Source of the DNA: Planctomycetota bacterium
GTDB taxonomy: Bacteria > Planctomycetota > Phycisphaerae > Phycisphaerales > UBA1924
Reading direction: 5' to 3'
Assembly (NCBI GenBank): GCA_018242605.1
Contig: JAFEBP010000005.1
Coordinates: 334,861-398,860 of the forward strand
DNA length: 64,000 nt
Part shown: one piece after another, positions 36,010-45,201 of the stretch
Layout of the letters: each line of letters begins with the position of its first letter
Numbering within the stretch: position 1 is the first letter of the stretch
Notes under the pieces: generated by a model
Databases searched by the model: none
The model's input: the letters and a program-made list of their open reading frames with translations, nothing else
What the model was told of the DNA's origin: nothing
Translations under genes and position numbers: made by a program

Positions 36010-36780
36010 TCAATCTCGGCCGAACCCGGCGTGAACCGCTCGCACGACGTACGGCACGCCGCTCAGGACCGTAATTGCCACGGTAAACCAGACCGCCAGA
36101 TCAATGACCAATCGCCCCCATGAGCCGCGGTCAACTCCGGTGATTCCCAACATCAACAGAACGAATGGAATCACGCACGCCTGAACAATCATTTTGGCCT
36201 TGCCGGTCCACGATGCGGAGAAGTCAACGCCATCCTGCTCCATGACGCTGCGGATGGAGGTGACCAGCAACTCGCGTCCCAGGATTATCACCACCATCCA
36301 CGACGTGACGCCGCTCACCTGAAAAGGTGGTTTGCCGGGAATGTCAACGCCAAAGGTCGGCCCCGCCAACATGATGAACGCCCCAACCACCAGCACTTTG
36401 TCGGCGAACGGGTCCATCACGCGGCCGAACTTGCTCACTGACTTCCAACGCCTGGCGAGCGGCCCGTCGAGCGCATCCGTCAATGCCGCGAGCCCGAACA
36501 AGGCCGCGGCCCACAAATACGGCCACACCGGCTGCCGAGGTGAAACCATGAGATCGCGTGCCGGGTAGTTCCAGACCGAAAGCAGCACGAAGAACGCCGC
36601 CGCGAACACCAACCGTGAAGCGGTGAGCGCATTGGGCACCCAGCGGCGAAAATCGCTCGCGACCGGGACGGCGGCGGTTGTTGCGGATACAGGTGCCGGC
36701 AATGCTCGGATGGTAGACGTGCCGGGCAAGCGGCTGAACCGACCCCGACGATCCACCGGTTCCGTTCGCGGGCATGTCAT
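36010..36780 (-). CDS. pgsA: CDP-diacylglycerol-glycerol-3-phosphate 3-phosphatidyltransferase
   Basis: About 256 aa from the ATG at 36780 (an ATG at 36825 would add 15 residues). It makes phosphatidylglycerol phosphate from CDP-diacylglycerol and glycerol 3-phosphate at the inner membrane. The CDP-alcohol phosphotransferase motif is complete: DALDGPLARRW, then FGRVMDPFAD with the two terminal Asp residues. VPNALTASRLVFA is the usual first helix; the 50 residues before it are low-complexity and may not be essential. Translationally linked to pgpA downstream. Confidence 0.93.
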   Translation of the reverse strand: MTCPRTEPVDRRGRFSRLPGTSTIRALPAPVSATTAAVPVASDFRRWVPNALTASRLVFAAAFFVLLSVWNYPARDLMVSPRQPVWPYLWAAALFGLAALTDALDGPLARRWKSVSKFGRVMDPFADKVLVVGAFIMLAGPTFGVDIPGKPPFQVSGVTSWMVVIILGRELLVTSIRSVMEQDGVDFSASWTGKAKMIVQACVIPFVLLMLGITGVDRGSWGRLVIDLAVWFTVAITVLSGVPYVVRAVHAGFGRD

Positions 36781-36957
36781 CCTGGGTGAATGGTTCGGTG
36801 AGACCCTGCTTTGGAGAAATTCCAACGCGCCGTCGCGTCAATCGGTTTCCTGTCCCCAACTCTCCGGCCCGCAAAACCTTGAACCCTGCCCCGCGCCCAT
36901 CTACCCTGCCCTTCTCAAACGGGGTGGCAAACCCCATAGTTACCAACAGGGATTGCT

Positions 36958-37932
36958 TTGGAACAGATCATCAACCCCTACATCTTGTATGGCCTTTGCG
37001 TTCTGGGGGCGGCGGGCGTCTGTTTGGCCCTGCCCCGCAAGGGCCTCTCGCCTCAACTCTTTGGTGGATTGCTGGCCGGCGCGGTCGGTGGTCTGGCCAT
37101 CCTCTTCCTGGGGCTCAAGAACCCTGAGCACCTCCCCAATATCTATTTCTACATCTTCTCCGTGGTCGCACTGGGTGGTGCTCTTCGCGTTATCACCCAT
37201 CCTCGTCCCGTCTATGCCGCCCTGTATTTCGTGCTCACAGTCATCGCCTCTGCCGGGCTCTTCCTGATTCTCTCCGCCGAGTTCATGGCTTTCGCGCTGG
37301 TGATCGTGTACGCGGGAGCCATCCTCATCACGTACCTCTTCGTCATCATGCTCGCGACCCAGTCGCCGCAGGAAGACGAAGTGGAGGTGTTGATGGAATA
37401 CGACATAGCAGCCCGCGAACCCTTCGCCTCGACAGTCGTCGGATTCCTGTTGCTCGCCGTTCTCACCACGATGATGTTCAAGGGCGTCGGCGAACTTCCT
37501 GCTCCGCAGGTCAAGGACCCCGACGCGATCCTCGCGGCGATGCCCCGGCGGATCGAGTCCACGCTTCGCGAAGAAGGCCTGATGCCCAAGGGCTCCACGC
37601 TCAAGGTGGACGCACAGACCGGCGACGCGGTGGTGGACTGGAAACATCGGACGGTCACGACGATTGACGGGGGCGGGGCTCCGACGGTCGTCTCCTTGCC
37701 CGACGACCTCAAGGCCACCAACGCCGATCATCTGGGTTTCAATCTGCTGCGAGATCATCCCGGCACCATTGAGATTGCCGGCGTCATTCTACTGATGGCC
37801 ATGCTCGGCGCTGTCGTGCTGAGCCGAAAGCAGGTGCAGATCGACGAGGAAGCCAAGATGCGTCAGGCACACACGCTCTCGGGCGCGTCGTTCGGACCTG
37901 ACTCCGGCACGTCGAAGGGAGGCTCGCTGTGA
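36958..37932 (+). CDS. nuoJ: NADH-quinone oxidoreductase subunit J
   Basis: A 324-aa membrane subunit of complex I with a TTG start after a CAGGGA site. Helices at residues about 60-140 include the conserved YFYIFSVVALGGALRVITHP and FALVIVYAGAILITYLFVIM. It is longer than typical NuoJ (about 180-200 aa) because of a 100-residue hydrophilic insert, rich in charged residues, between the last two hydrophobic parts. Its stop overlaps the nuoK GTG (GTGA). First gene of a nuoJKLMN operon; the peripheral-arm genes nuoA-I are not upstream. Confidence 0.92.
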   Translation: MEQIINPYILYGLCVLGAAGVCLALPRKGLSPQLFGGLLAGAVGGLAILFLGLKNPEHLPNIYFYIFSVVALGGALRVITHPRPVYAALYFVLTVIASAGLFLILSAEFMAFALVIVYAGAILITYLFVIMLATQSPQEDEVEVLMEYDIAAREPFASTVVGFLLLAVLTTMMFKGVGELPAPQVKDPDAILAAMPRRIESTLREEGLMPKGSTLKVDAQTGDAVVDWKHRTVTTIDGGGAPTVVSLPDDLKATNADHLGFNLLRDHPGTIEIAGVILLMAMLGAVVLSRKQVQIDEEAKMRQAHTLSGASFGPDSGTSKGGSL

Positions 37933-38285
37933 TTCAAGTCCTCCAGACTCTTGCGCAGTCGGGCTTTCCCGACCGAATGCACGCGGCGACCCTGTCGCAT
38001 TTCCTGCTCGTGTCCGCGCTCATGTTTGTCATCGGCCTGATCGGCTTCCTGACCCGCCGGAACCTGATCATCATGTTCCTCTGTACGGAACTGATGTTCC
38101 AGGCGGCGGGCATCGCGCTGGTCGCCTTCGGCCGGTACCACCTCGATTTCTCCGGGCAGACATTCGTGATCTTTGTGCTGACGGTTGCCGCGGCGGAAGC
38201 CGCGATGGCGTTGGCGTTGGTTGTGCTCCTGTTCCGCCGGCGTGAATCGCTCAACGCTGAAGAGTGGAAGGAACTTCGCGGTTGA
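37929..38285 (+). CDS. nuoK: NADH-quinone oxidoreductase subunit K
   Basis: A 118-aa three-helix proton-channel subunit starting at GTG 37929, overlapping nuoJ. The family pattern is clear: LSHFLLVSALMFVIGLIGFL, RRNLIIMFLCTELMFQA with its conserved Glu, and FVLTVAAAEAAMALALVVLL with the second conserved Glu. Both intramembrane glutamates needed for proton transfer are present. The 15 or so residues before the first helix are an extension compared with the usual 100 aa. Confidence 0.95.
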   Translation: MIQVLQTLAQSGFPDRMHAATLSHFLLVSALMFVIGLIGFLTRRNLIIMFLCTELMFQAAGIALVAFGRYHLDFSGQTFVIFVLTVAAAEAAMALALVVLLFRRRESLNAEEWKELRG

Positions 38286-38321
38286 TCGCCCGCGGGCGAA
38301 CCGCACCGAGGTATCTGGACT

Positions 38322-40538
38322 TTGACGACACTCACCAACATCCTGCACGCGGCGCTGACCGGCTCGATCGGTCAGCACGGCGAGGTCGCGCACGCGGCCG
38401 CCGGAGCGGCTCCGGTTCAGATCGCCGCCAACGGCCCTTGGTACGCGGTGCTGATCCCCGTGTTCGCAATCGCCGCGTTCCTTCTGTGCGCGCTCTGCGC
38501 CGCGTTCAAGGTCAAGAGCAAACTCCCGGCTTGGATCACCGTGGCGTGCCTCGCCGCCTCCTGCGGCGTCTCCGCCTCGGTGTACGCCTGGGTCTCTTCC
38601 CATGGTCCTGCCATCACCTACGTCTTTGACTGGATCCACGTGGTCTGGGGCAAGGACAAGGGCCAGAGCTTCGTTGCGAACTTCGCGTTCTACCTGGACA
38701 CACTCACCTGCCTGTGGATGCTCTTCGTTACGGGCCTTGCGACCCTGATCGCCCTGTACGCCAGCGAGTACATGTCTCACGACGTGGGCCAGGGGTACAA
38801 CCGCTTCTTCGCGGCCTTCTCGCTCTTCGTGTTTTCCATGGCCTGCCTCGTCATGGCCGACAACTTCATCCTGCTCTATCTGGGCTGGGAAGGCGTCGGC
38901 CTCTGTTCATACTTGCTCATCGGATACTTCTACAAGAAGCCCAGCGCGGTCGCCGCGGCGAAGAAGGCGTTCATCGTTAATCGCATCGGCGATCTCTTCC
39001 TGGCCCTGGGAATCATGCTCTGTTTCGTGCACTTTGGCACCGTGGAGTACAAAGCGGTTTTCGCCGGGGTCGAGGAGTACATCAAGCACTTCGAGGCGGG
39101 CGAGTTCAACAAGATCCCGCCCGTAGCTCAGTGGATTGCGTACCTGCTGATGGGCGGCGCGTTCGGCAAGTCCGCTCAGTTGCCGCTGTACGTCTGGCTC
39201 CCCGACGCGATGGAAGGCCCGACCCCCGTGTCGGCGCTCATCCACGCGGCGACCATGGTGACAGCGGGCGTCTTCCTCATCGCACGCACCTACCCGATCT
39301 TCATGATCTCCCAGTACGCTCTGCATTCGGTCGCGTGGGTGGGTGCCTTGACCGCACTGCTGGCCGCGACCATCGGCATGGCTCAGTTCGATATCAAGCG
39401 CATCATGGCTTACTCGACTGTCAGCCAACTTGGATACATGTTCGCGGGCCTGGGTGTCATGACGAGCGTGGGCGCCGCGGCACATGTTTTTACCCACGCA
39501 TTCTTCAAGGCCATGCTCTTCCTCTCCTGCGGCGCCGTGATGCATGGCTTCGCTGGTCAGTTGGACCTGCGAAAGCTCAGCGGCGTGGGCAGCATGCCCG
39601 GCTGGCGGATCGTCGGCATCGCGATGCTAGTGGGCTGCCTCAACCTCGCCGGCTTCCCGATCATCACCGCCGGCTTCTGGAGCAAGGACGCGATCCTCGG
39701 CGGAGCGTTTGCCAACCCGCACGCGCAGTCCATCGGTTGGATATTGCTGCTCACCGCTGGTCTGACGGCGTATTACACGTTCCGTGTCTACTTCCGAGTA
39801 TTCGTGGGTCCCCAGCACTTTGAGCCCGGCGACGAACTTCACGCTCACGACGACCACGGTCATGACCACGCCCACGCGGGCCACGATCACGGGCATGACG
39901 GTGGCCACCAAAGTCATTCGCACGACAAGGCAGCCGCGTCGCACGACTTCCACCCGCACGCTCCGGGCTGGGCCATCAACACCGTGCTCGCAATCCTCGC
40001 GATTTCGGCGTTCGTGGTCATTCTGCCGCTCAAACTCATCCCCGGCGAGTTGGGCTGGGTGGGCCAGATGGTGGAGGGCTCAACCGCCCGCGCCGTGGGT
40101 CACATGGAGCATGCCAAGTTCTTCGGCTTCGATGCCCACCAAGCGATGATGGTTGTCTCGAGCGTGGTCGGTCTTGCCGGTATCGCGGTTGCGTTCGTTC
40201 TGCACTATGCGGGCAGGACCTCCGCCGCGACATCAAGAGCCGATGCGCTGCTGCCCGCGTTCGGCCCGCTCGCCAACTGGGCTCAACACAAGTGGTACGT
40301 GGACGAGTTCTACGACTTTCTCATCCGCAAGCCCCTGCTGGTGCTGGCGCATCTCTTCCACATCATCGATCAATACCTGGTTGACGGTCTTGTGGACGCC
40401 GCGGGCTACCTCCCCCGGGCCATCGGTCGATTGCTCAGGCCCAGCCAGAGCGGCGAACTGCACGGGTATGCGTTAGGCATGGCGGGCGGCGTGGCGGCTC
40501 TTCTTCTGATCGTGTTCCTGGCGACGACCTCATGGTGA
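38322..40538 (+). CDS. nuoL: NADH-quinone oxidoreductase subunit L
   Basis: A 738-aa antiporter-like subunit with a TTG start 36 bp after nuoK. Core motifs include LYLGWEGVGLCSYLLIGYFY, AAKKAFIVNRIGD and LPDAMEGPTPVSALIHAATM, the last carrying the conserved channel region. The lateral-helix part is C-terminal and ends WYVDEFYDFLIRKPL plus a final membrane anchor. A His-rich stretch near residues 505-545 (HDDHGHDHAHAGHDHGHDGG) interrupts the C-terminal third and could bind metal. It transfers protons as part of the complex I membrane arm. Confidence 0.95.
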   Translation: MTTLTNILHAALTGSIGQHGEVAHAAAGAAPVQIAANGPWYAVLIPVFAIAAFLLCALCAAFKVKSKLPAWITVACLAASCGVSASVYAWVSSHGPAITYVFDWIHVVWGKDKGQSFVANFAFYLDTLTCLWMLFVTGLATLIALYASEYMSHDVGQGYNRFFAAFSLFVFSMACLVMADNFILLYLGWEGVGLCSYLLIGYFYKKPSAVAAAKKAFIVNRIGDLFLALGIMLCFVHFGTVEYKAVFAGVEEYIKHFEAGEFNKIPPVAQWIAYLLMGGAFGKSAQLPLYVWLPDAMEGPTPVSALIHAATMVTAGVFLIARTYPIFMISQYALHSVAWVGALTALLAATIGMAQFDIKRIMAYSTVSQLGYMFAGLGVMTSVGAAAHVFTHAFFKAMLFLSCGAVMHGFAGQLDLRKLSGVGSMPGWRIVGIAMLVGCLNLAGFPIITAGFWSKDAILGGAFANPHAQSIGWILLLTAGLTAYYTFRVYFRVFVGPQHFEPGDELHAHDDHGHDHAHAGHDHGHDGGHQSHSHDKAAASHDFHPHAPGWAINTVLAILAISAFVVILPLKLIPGELGWVGQMVEGSTARAVGHMEHAKFFGFDAHQAMMVVSSVVGLAGIAVAFVLHYAGRTSAATSRADALLPAFGPLANWAQHKWYVDEFYDFLIRKPLLVLAHLFHIIDQYLVDGLVDAAGYLPRAIGRLLRPSQSGELHGYALGMAGGVAALLLIVFLATTSW

Positions 40539-40599
40539 TCAACGCTTCCAACTTCGGCGCGTTTCCCCCGCGGGCTTTCGCCCGCAAGGAGCACCGCGC

Positions 40600-42333
40600 A
40601 TGATGCTCTTTTCTCTGATACTGGCGCCCTTGGCGTCGGCTTTCCTGGTGGCGCTCGGCCCGGCGGCGATGGCACGCCGCACCGCGCTCGCCGGGACTGC
40701 TGTCACATTCTTCGCGGCGTGCGCCGCACTCTACTTGTTCAACTGGAGCGCCCCTGGTTACCAGTTTGAGCAGTCTCTACCTTGGTTGCAGCAGGTGGGC
40801 ATCAACCTGTCGGTTGGGGTGGATTCGGTCGCGATGATGCTCATTGCACTGACCGCCCTGCTCGGCCCGATCTGCGTGCAGTCGAGCAAGACCGCCATCA
40901 CCGACCGAGTCAAGACGTACTACTCGTGGCTGCTGGTGCTCCAGGCGGCTATGACGGGCGTCTTTGCTTCCCGCGATCTGATCCTGTTCTACATCTGCTT
41001 CGAGTTCACGCTCGCACCGATGTTCGTGCTGATCAGCCTGTACGGTTCGACCAACCGCCGCAAGGCCGCGATCAAGTTCTTTTTGTACACCTTCACGGGT
41101 TCGGTCATCGCTCTCGCAGGGTTTGTGTACGTCGCCTGGTTCAGTAGTCGTCTGACTCCCGGCATTGTCAACGCCGCTGATCCTTCCCTGCTCCACGAGT
41201 TCCCGCAGTTGGGGAAGTGGACATTTGATCTCGCCACCCTTGAGCAGGCCGCGCGACTGATGAGCCCGGCCAAGCAGGGCTGGGTGCTCTTGGCCTTGCT
41301 CGCGGGCTTCGCGGTCAAGGTGCCGCTGTTCCCCGTGCACACATGGTTGCCGCTGGCGCACACCGAGGCCCCAACCGCCGGCTCGGTGATTCTGGCGGGT
41401 GTTCTGCTAAAGCTGGGCACGTACGCGATCTACCGCTTCGCCTTGCCGTTCTGCCCGGTGGCGATCTACGAACACGCTCCGCTCATCTCCGTGCTCTGCA
41501 TCGTGGGCATCCTGTACGGAGGTCTGATCTGCTGGGTCCAGACGGATGTCAAGAAACTCGTGGCATACTCCTCGGTGGCTCACCTGGGCTTCTGTATTCT
41601 GGGCATGATGGCCTTGAACAACACGGGCATCTCCGGTTCGATCCTGTACATGATCAACCACGGTCTCTCGACCGGCGCACTCTTCCTCCTGATCGGCATG
41701 ATCTACGAACGCTACCACACGCGTTCCATGAAAGAACTCGGTGGCATCGCCGCGAAGATGCCGATCTGGGCAACTTTTATGGTCTTCTTCACGATGGCAT
41801 CCGTCGGCCTGCCCGGTCTCAACGGGTTCGTGAGCGAGTTCCTTTGTATTCTGGGCGCCTTCCAGGCCAGCAGTGCCTGGGGAAGCCCGACCGCCACACT
41901 CCCCAACGGACTGCCCAACGCGGGACTGTGGGGATCGGCGGGTGCGGCCCACCCCGGGTCCACACTCGGCTCTCTCGGACCTTGGTTCGCCGCGGTGGCC
42001 GGCATCGGCATGATTGTCGCAGCGATCTATCTGCTGTACATGGTCGGCAAGGTCGTATGGGGCCCGTTGGTCGAGCCCCACGGCCACGATTCGCACGGTG
42101 GTCACGGTGGGCACGGCGAATCCGAGTCCCACAGCGTCCTACCGACCGACTTGTGCGCTCGAGAAATCGGCGTCCTTGTGCCTCTCGCGGTGCTCTGCGT
42201 CGCGCTGGGTGTCTACCCCAAGCCAGCGCTCGACGCGCTCTCCGGGCCCGTGTCCGACACTGTCCGCGTGGTGCAGACCGCCCGGTCGAACGCGACCATC
42301 CCCGCGGATAGCGTGAAGGAGGCCGCGCGATGA
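40600..42333 (+). CDS. nuoM: NADH-quinone oxidoreductase subunit M
   Basis: A 577-aa antiporter-like subunit with an ATG preceded by AAGGAG. Conserved segments: FYICFEFTLAPMFVLISLYG, KVPLFPVHTWLPLAHTEAPT with the essential Lys and the AHTEAPT loop, and LVAYSSVAHLGFCILG. Between the last two helices lies a short His/Gly-rich stretch (HGHDSHGGHGGHGESESH, residues about 496-513), echoing the one in NuoL. The stop overlaps the nuoN ATG (ATGA at 42330). Confidence 0.95.
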   Translation: MMLFSLILAPLASAFLVALGPAAMARRTALAGTAVTFFAACAALYLFNWSAPGYQFEQSLPWLQQVGINLSVGVDSVAMMLIALTALLGPICVQSSKTAITDRVKTYYSWLLVLQAAMTGVFASRDLILFYICFEFTLAPMFVLISLYGSTNRRKAAIKFFLYTFTGSVIALAGFVYVAWFSSRLTPGIVNAADPSLLHEFPQLGKWTFDLATLEQAARLMSPAKQGWVLLALLAGFAVKVPLFPVHTWLPLAHTEAPTAGSVILAGVLLKLGTYAIYRFALPFCPVAIYEHAPLISVLCIVGILYGGLICWVQTDVKKLVAYSSVAHLGFCILGMMALNNTGISGSILYMINHGLSTGALFLLIGMIYERYHTRSMKELGGIAAKMPIWATFMVFFTMASVGLPGLNGFVSEFLCILGAFQASSAWGSPTATLPNGLPNAGLWGSAGAAHPGSTLGSLGPWFAAVAGIGMIVAAIYLLYMVGKVVWGPLVEPHGHDSHGGHGGHGESESHSVLPTDLCAREIGVLVPLAVLCVALGVYPKPALDALSGPVSDTVRVVQTARSNATIPADSVKEAAR

Positions 42334-43982
42334 TCGACCGCCTTCAGTTCCTCTGGCCCGAGATCATCCTCTTCATCACCACCTGCGTGGTGATGGTGAT
42401 CGGGCTTTCCAAGACCTACCTGCGCCGCAAGGCTACCGCGCTCATCGCCGGTGCCGGCATCGCCCTCGCCACCGTGTGGGCCGCGACGCGTTCGCCAGAC
42501 GCCGAATCGGTCACCGCCGCCGCGGGCCAGTTGCTGCTGCCCCACATGGTGGCGTACGCCAAGACGCTGATCGGCATCGTGGGCCTCATGCTCTTGCTGC
42601 TCATGGCGGGAACGGTCGATCGCGAGGAAGAGGCTCAGATCGCCGCGGGACGTCGCTCGTTCGACCCGCTCCGCAGCAACCGCGCCGAGTTCTATGCGTT
42701 CTATCTGTTCTCGCTCACCGGCCTCATGCTGTGCGCCGATGCCGATGATCTGATCTGGCTGTTCCTCGCGTTGGAACTCACCAGCCTGCCGACGTACATC
42801 ATGGTCGCGATCTCCACCGCGCAGACACGCGGCCGCGAGGCCGGCGTGAAGTACTTCTTTCTGGGAGCGCTCGGCGCCGCCACGTTCCTATACGGTTTCG
42901 CTCTGATCTACGGCGCGACGGGTTCTACCAATCTCAACACGATCGCGTCGCACTTCCGCACCGACGGCATCAGCCCGCTCGCCATGGCCGGCCTGTTGCT
43001 GAGCCTGCTTGGAGTCTCGTTCAAGATCGCGGCGGTGCCGATGCACTTCTACACGCCCGATGTCTACGAAGGCGCCGCCCCGCAAGTCAGCGCGTTTCTC
43101 GCGTTCGTTCCGAAGACCGCGGGCTTCATCTCGATTTTGCTGCTCTGCGCCGTCGCGGGCTGGGCGTACCTGCCCGCAGGTCAGGCTGGCTCGCTCACCA
43201 CCGTCAAGGCGGCGCCGGGCGGCACTCAGCTGCCCGAACTCATGCGTTTGATGCTATGGGTCATGGCGGCGCTCACAATGACCGTGGGCAATGTGCTGGC
43301 GGTGCTGCAGACCTCCGTCAAGCGTCTGCTCGCCTACTCCTCGGTCGCTCACTCTGGTTACATGTTGGTGGGTGTCGTGGCGGGGCCTGGCGGACCCGCC
43401 GATCAGGGCTTCACGAGCAACGGCGTCAGCGCCGTGCTCTTTTACCTTCTGTGCTACGGCGTGATGAACGTCGGCTGTTTCGCGGTGTTGGCGGCTCTTG
43501 AACGCTCTCCGGGGCGCGACGGCAACTTCCGAGAGACCGAGACCCTCGCCGATCTCCGTGGCCTGTGCACTACCCATCCGGCGCTCGGTTGGTCGATGGT
43601 GATTTGCAGCCTGAGCCTGCTGGGAATGCCGCCTCTGCTGGGGTTCTTCGGGAAACTCCCACTCTTCACAGCGGGCATCCGCGCGGGCGAGCTCCCGTTG
43701 GTAGTGATCCTGGGCCTGAACTCCGCTATCGCCGCGTACTACTACCTCCGCATGGCGTTCGCCCCCTTCCTCGAGACCCCCGATGCTTCGGCCGAACCGG
43801 TCATCGCCTCGCCCTTCCGGGTGCGGCAGTTGGCCGCGGTCGTTTCCGCGGGCGGTGTAGTGCTGCTCGCGATTCTCGGCAACTCGCTGATGGAAGAATG
43901 CCGTAAGGCCGGCGAAGTCCGGGCGGGGATCCCGTTTGTGACCGGCGGCAAGGCCGAGCACGCGTCCGCGGCCGCGGACTAG
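42330..43982 (+). CDS. nuoN: NADH-quinone oxidoreductase subunit N
   Basis: A 550-aa antiporter-like subunit, last gene of the operon. Recognisable segments: LIWLFLALELTSLPTYIMVA, EAGVKYFFLGALGAATFLYG, VPMHFYTPDVYEGAAP and SVKRLLAYSSVAHSGYMLVG. Lys and Glu residues of the proton path are in place. The ATG overlaps nuoM. No gene for the NADH dehydrogenase or quinone-binding arm follows; the next gene is on the opposite strand. Confidence 0.95.
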   Translation: MIDRLQFLWPEIILFITTCVVMVIGLSKTYLRRKATALIAGAGIALATVWAATRSPDAESVTAAAGQLLLPHMVAYAKTLIGIVGLMLLLLMAGTVDREEEAQIAAGRRSFDPLRSNRAEFYAFYLFSLTGLMLCADADDLIWLFLALELTSLPTYIMVAISTAQTRGREAGVKYFFLGALGAATFLYGFALIYGATGSTNLNTIASHFRTDGISPLAMAGLLLSLLGVSFKIAAVPMHFYTPDVYEGAAPQVSAFLAFVPKTAGFISILLLCAVAGWAYLPAGQAGSLTTVKAAPGGTQLPELMRLMLWVMAALTMTVGNVLAVLQTSVKRLLAYSSVAHSGYMLVGVVAGPGGPADQGFTSNGVSAVLFYLLCYGVMNVGCFAVLAALERSPGRDGNFRETETLADLRGLCTTHPALGWSMVICSLSLLGMPPLLGFFGKLPLFTAGIRAGELPLVVILGLNSAIAAYYYLRMAFAPFLETPDASAEPVIASPFRVRQLAAVVSAGGVVLLAILGNSLMEECRKAGEVRAGIPFVTGGKAEHASAAAD

Positions 43983-44042
43983 TCCTCGGTTCTTCCAGTT
44001 TTCTATTTCGCATCGATGCCCGTCGATCCGCCCGAGTGCTGG

Positions 44043-44984
44043 TCAAGCAGCGGTCTCTGGCTGCGCGGGCTGCAGGCGGGGCCGGTGAGTCCTACCACCG
44101 ATTTGGAACACTACACCCGCGAGAGCGGGCAGTAACCACGCCGCGAGCCACAGTGTCGGCGTGCTCGCAAGCAGACCCTTGCCCGGCAAATCCAAGCCAC
44201 GGACCAACCACGCGATGCTCGCCAGCATCATCCCGGCGCCCAGCAGCGATGTAATGATCGCAGCTCCCTTGCGCGGCGCCACGATGCCGAGTACGAATCC
44301 GAGGATCGTTCCGCCCACCAACGCCGCGGCGAGCGTGATGCGGCTGTCCGCGGGCAGCGACGCCCACCAGTCGCGTCCCTGCAGGAAGATCTGATCCAGA
44401 AAATCGCGAGTGGCCTTGGCTGCAGACTCGTTCGGCGCGGACTCCTTCCCCGCTTCGACACCCCGCACCCGGTCCGAAACGGCCTTGGTTTTCTCTACTG
44501 CGAGGGTCTTGGCCGCTTCCGCCGCCGACTCATTCCAAGCGGCTTTAATCGCCGTGGTATCGGGCGCGGCCGGAAGGGCGCCGGGCGTGTGCGAGAGATG
44601 AACCGTGGCCGCGAGGGTGGCCAGGGCACCGATCACCACTGCCGAGGAAATCCCCATCGCCGTTCTGAACATCGCGAGCGCCACGCATCCACCGATCAGA
44701 GCGCCGATCCCCAGTCCGAGCATCGGGCTGGGAACCCCCGCCAGCGAGTCCGGCACGAAGTTCGGCAGCAGGAGTGCGCCGAGCAGCGACCCCACAGCCA
44801 TTCCTAGCAGGATGAACGCCGGCCGCAGGATGCGGGCCCCGAACAACAGCAGAAGCACGCCCGTCACCAACGCCACAACCACGGGCACGTGCATCGCCAC
44901 CGGAATGGACTCCAGCGTGGCGAGTGCGGATGCGATGGCTGAATTGGCGAAATTCGAGTTCATCGGAAGCGTGCTACCCAACAA
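44043..44984 (-). CDS. Hypothetical multi-pass membrane protein
   Basis: A 313-aa protein, or 306 aa from the second ATG at 44963. Two blocks of hydrophobic helices (residues about 30-145 and 225-300) flank a hydrophilic, Ala/Glu/Lys-rich segment likely to be helical (EAAKTLAVEKTKAVSDRVR). Glycine-rich helices (GLGIGALIGGCVALAM, AALVGGTILGFVLGIV) recall DUF4203/TMEM-type proteins, but I cannot assign a family firmly. Convergent with nuoN, divergent from mnmA; no functional link is evident. Confidence 0.6.
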   Translation of the reverse strand: MLGSTLPMNSNFANSAIASALATLESIPVAMHVPVVVALVTGVLLLLFGARILRPAFILLGMAVGSLLGALLLPNFVPDSLAGVPSPMLGLGIGALIGGCVALAMFRTAMGISSAVVIGALATLAATVHLSHTPGALPAAPDTTAIKAAWNESAAEAAKTLAVEKTKAVSDRVRGVEAGKESAPNESAAKATRDFLDQIFLQGRDWWASLPADSRITLAAALVGGTILGFVLGIVAPRKGAAIITSLLGAGMMLASIAWLVRGLDLPGKGLLASTPTLWLAAWLLPALAGVVFQIGGRTHRPRLQPAQPETAA

Positions 44985-45201
44985 GGGTGGCGAATGTCAG
45001 TTCTTCGGACTTTTGGGTCTGAGTTTGCCAATATCCGGACGGATCTCTCAAGGAGACAGGAGTATATACGGCACGCGTTTGGGTTCGGCCGGTTGAGTTC
45101 ATAACCCGGCGAGACCCAAACACCTCCAACGCGGCATCGGCGATCGCCGCGGAAGTTGGCATTACACAGGGCCATCGCGCGCGATTCCCTACCATCTCCC
45201 T

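Noticed and set aside
39121..39150. tRNA-like D-arm string (GTAGCTCAGTGGATT) inside nuoL
   Set aside because: It encodes conserved NuoL residues (VAQWIAYL) and no T-arm or acceptor partner follows.
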